Shown here piece by piece: positions 13,662 to 15,015 of a stretch of 15,015 nucleotides of DNA (positions within the stretch are counted from its first letter, which is position 1; each line of letters begins with the position of its first letter). Under the pieces are notes generated by a model. It had not been told where the DNA came from, ran no database searches, and saw nothing but the letters and a program-made list of their open reading frames with translations. This stretch comes from an uncultured Pseudomonadota bacterium. Its GTDB lineage: Bacteria > SAR324 > NAC60-12. The translations under genes and the position numbers were made by a program. Location of the stretch: assembly GCA_913052275.1 (NCBI GenBank), contig CAJXDX010000028.1, forward strand, positions 1-15,015, in the 5' to 3' direction.

Positions 13662-15015
13662 TTATTTAAAGTCCGGTAGTGTTTTGTTTTCCAATCCTTC
13701 AGGAGGATCCTGCATATCATCGATCTCTGTGTATTCAGGAATTTGTTCAACTTTCCCATGCCTTAGCTTCAGCTTATCCTTCTCAATTTTTTCAGTACTG
13801 TTTTCAATCGCACTGGACTGATCCTCATCAACCTTGAATTCATCGATCAGAGCCTGTAGTTGAGCTGCTTCCTGAGCCATATGCTGACTGGCGGCAGAAT
13901 TCTGTTCAACAAGAGCTGAATTCTCCTGAGTGATACGGTCCATATCCGAAATTGTCTTGTTGATCTGAGCTACTCCTTCAGCCTGTTCCTGGGATGCAAC
14001 CTTTATATTTTCCATCATCTCGGATACTTCCTTGACTGACTTAAGGATTTCATCGAGATTCGAATCACTTTCAGATTTAAGCTTGTTGAGCATTGTTTCA
14101 ATTTTAGATTCCATTTCATCCATACCCTGTTCACCTTCCTTTACGAGATTTTGTCCTGAATTGATGAATTCAAGGCTGGTTTGAATCAATTCTCCAATTT
14201 CCTTGGAGGCTTTAGCGGAACGATGAGCAAGTTTTCTCACTTCAGAGGCTACCACGGCGAAACCCTTGCCATGCTCCCCCGCACGTGCCGCTTCAACAGA
14301 TGCATTCAGGGCAAGCAGGTTGGTCTGAAAGGCTATATCGTTCATCAAAGTGATGATGCCCTCAATTTTCTTAGAGCTCTCCATAATCTCCTCCATTGCT
14401 TTAACCACACTCTTATTGGTGTTTTGAAGATCTTGCAGCATTTCCTGGTTAATTTCGATGGAATCATTTACCGTATCAAGCAGCTGGGTTCTGCTATCAA
14501 CCACTGTTTGCTGTGCTTTCTGAGTGATTTCATTCGCGTTTTTCGCGTCTTCAGCGCTGTTCTGAACAATACTGTTAATCTCTTCCATTGAGGTAGCAGT
14601 TTCTTCAAGCGAAGCGCTTTGCTGTGTGGTACGGGAAGAAAGGTCCTGATTTCCGGCAGCTATTTCTTTAGATGAAACTGCCATATTTAGTGCGTGTGTT
14701 TTTATGTCTATTACCAGATTGTTTAGCCGCGCTAAAAACATATTAAACCATGATGACAGCTCGCTTAATTCGTCCTTACCTTTAACCTCAATTCTCTTCG
14801 TCAGATCACTTTGTCCCTGAGCAATATCCATGGATGTAACAACAAGTTCATTTACAGGTCGCGTTATTAATCTGCTAATTATTATTCCAATAAACAGAAT
14901 GATCAGCAGGCCGACTAAAGAAATAACCAGTACTATAGTAATAAAGTTTCCTGCATTATTTTTTACAATTTGATTAACTTTATCCAAATCATGATTAATT
15001 AAAGCATTAATGTCA
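13662..15015 (-). CDS. Methyl-accepting chemotaxis protein, 5' end outside the window
   Basis: The frame is open to the window edge; TTG 14987 is not a real start, since nine further sense codons precede it. Numbering from that codon, TM2 is 14-38, followed by a complete HAMP domain (about 40-92; ITRPVNEL...DELSELSSWFNMFLARL), the methylation helix (SLEETATSMEE, 126-136), the conserved tip (218-240; IAFQTNLLALNASVEAARAGE) and a flexible tail ending TLPDFK. TM1 and the sensor domain lie beyond the window. The signalling coiled coil has the same 22-residue excess in each arm as the receptor at 4767-6413, and both share LNDIAFQTN-like tips and SEMMENI segments, so they are close paralogues from HAMP downstream. 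It is the first visible gene of the CheR-STAS-cyclase-CheA-CheW-CheB run and ends 30 bases before cheR. Confidence 0.95.
   Translation of the reverse strand, partial: DINALINHDLDKVNQIVKNNAGNFITIVLVISLVGLLIILFIGIIISRLITRPVNELVVTSMDIAQGQSDLTKRIEVKGKDELSELSSWFNMFLARLNNLVIDIKTHALNMAVSSKEIAAGNQDLSSRTTQQSASLEETATSMEEINSIVQNSAEDAKNANEITQKAQQTVVDSRTQLLDTVNDSIEINQEMLQDLQNTNKSVVKAMEEIMESSKKIEGIITLMNDIAFQTNLLALNASVEAARAGEHGKGFAVVASEVRKLAHRSAKASKEIGELIQTSLEFINSGQNLVKEGEQGMDEMESKIETMLNKLKSESDSNLDEILKSVKEVSEMMENIKVASQEQAEGVAQINKTISDMDRITQENSALVEQNSAASQHMAQEAAQLQALIDEFKVDEDQSSAIENSTEKIEKDKLKLRHGKVEQIPEYTEIDDMQDPPEGLENKTLPDFK

Noticed and set aside
14181..14591. A 136-codon plus-strand open frame opposite the second receptor
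   Set aside because: Antisense to the conserved tip and arms of the receptor; no ribosome binding site or domain.
14987..15015. TTG at 14987 as the start of the second receptor
   Set aside because: The frame stays open to the window edge, and TM1 and the sensor domain are absent, so the gene simply continues beyond the window.

Overview
The window reads as a Gram-negative, probably proteobacterial-type chromosome segment: transmembrane chemoreceptors, a Sec-exported DUF4399 protein, a Tat-type signal on a molybdenum hydroxylase, and a complete set of chemosensory core proteins. I cannot name the organism from sequence alone. A marine or deltaproteobacteria-related lineage is only a guess. 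There are no tRNA or rRNA genes, IS elements or CRISPR arrays, and no gene-free stretch exceeds 300 bases.

Region A (1-1923, plus strand) holds the 3' part of a molybdopterin-binding hydroxylase large subunit, cut by the window edge and divergent at two active-site segments, followed by a classical SDR oxidoreductase. Region B (2064-4702, minus strand) holds a two-gene Mo-hydroxylase unit of the isoquinoline 1-oxidoreductase/aldehyde oxidase type: a small [2Fe-2S] subunit and a large Mo-binding subunit. The large subunit's Tat signal can only be translated from a non-canonical start codon. Regions A and B face each other and contain paralogous large subunits in inverted orientation.

Region C (4767-6863, minus strand) is a tight pair: a small secreted, histidine-rich DUF4399 protein and a two-TM chemoreceptor that lacks a full HAMP domain. 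Region D (7083-15015, minus strand) is a chemosensory operon in transcription order: chemoreceptor (5' end outside the window), CheR, STAS protein, response regulator-adenylate cyclase, CheA, CheW, CheB. The genes are overlapping or separated by at most 48 bases.

Together, C and D look like a receptor array with methylation-based adaptation (CheR/CheB). No stand-alone CheY is visible. The only other receiver domain besides CheB's is fused to a class III cyclase with all catalytic residues and adenine-type specificity residues. The simplest reading is a chemosensory pathway whose output is cAMP, not (or not only) flagellar switching. Both receptors share an unusual cytoplasmic coiled coil, longer than E. 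coli Tsr by the same 22 residues in each arm. That suggests they form one length class and sit in the same array. This is the part of the window most worth following up.
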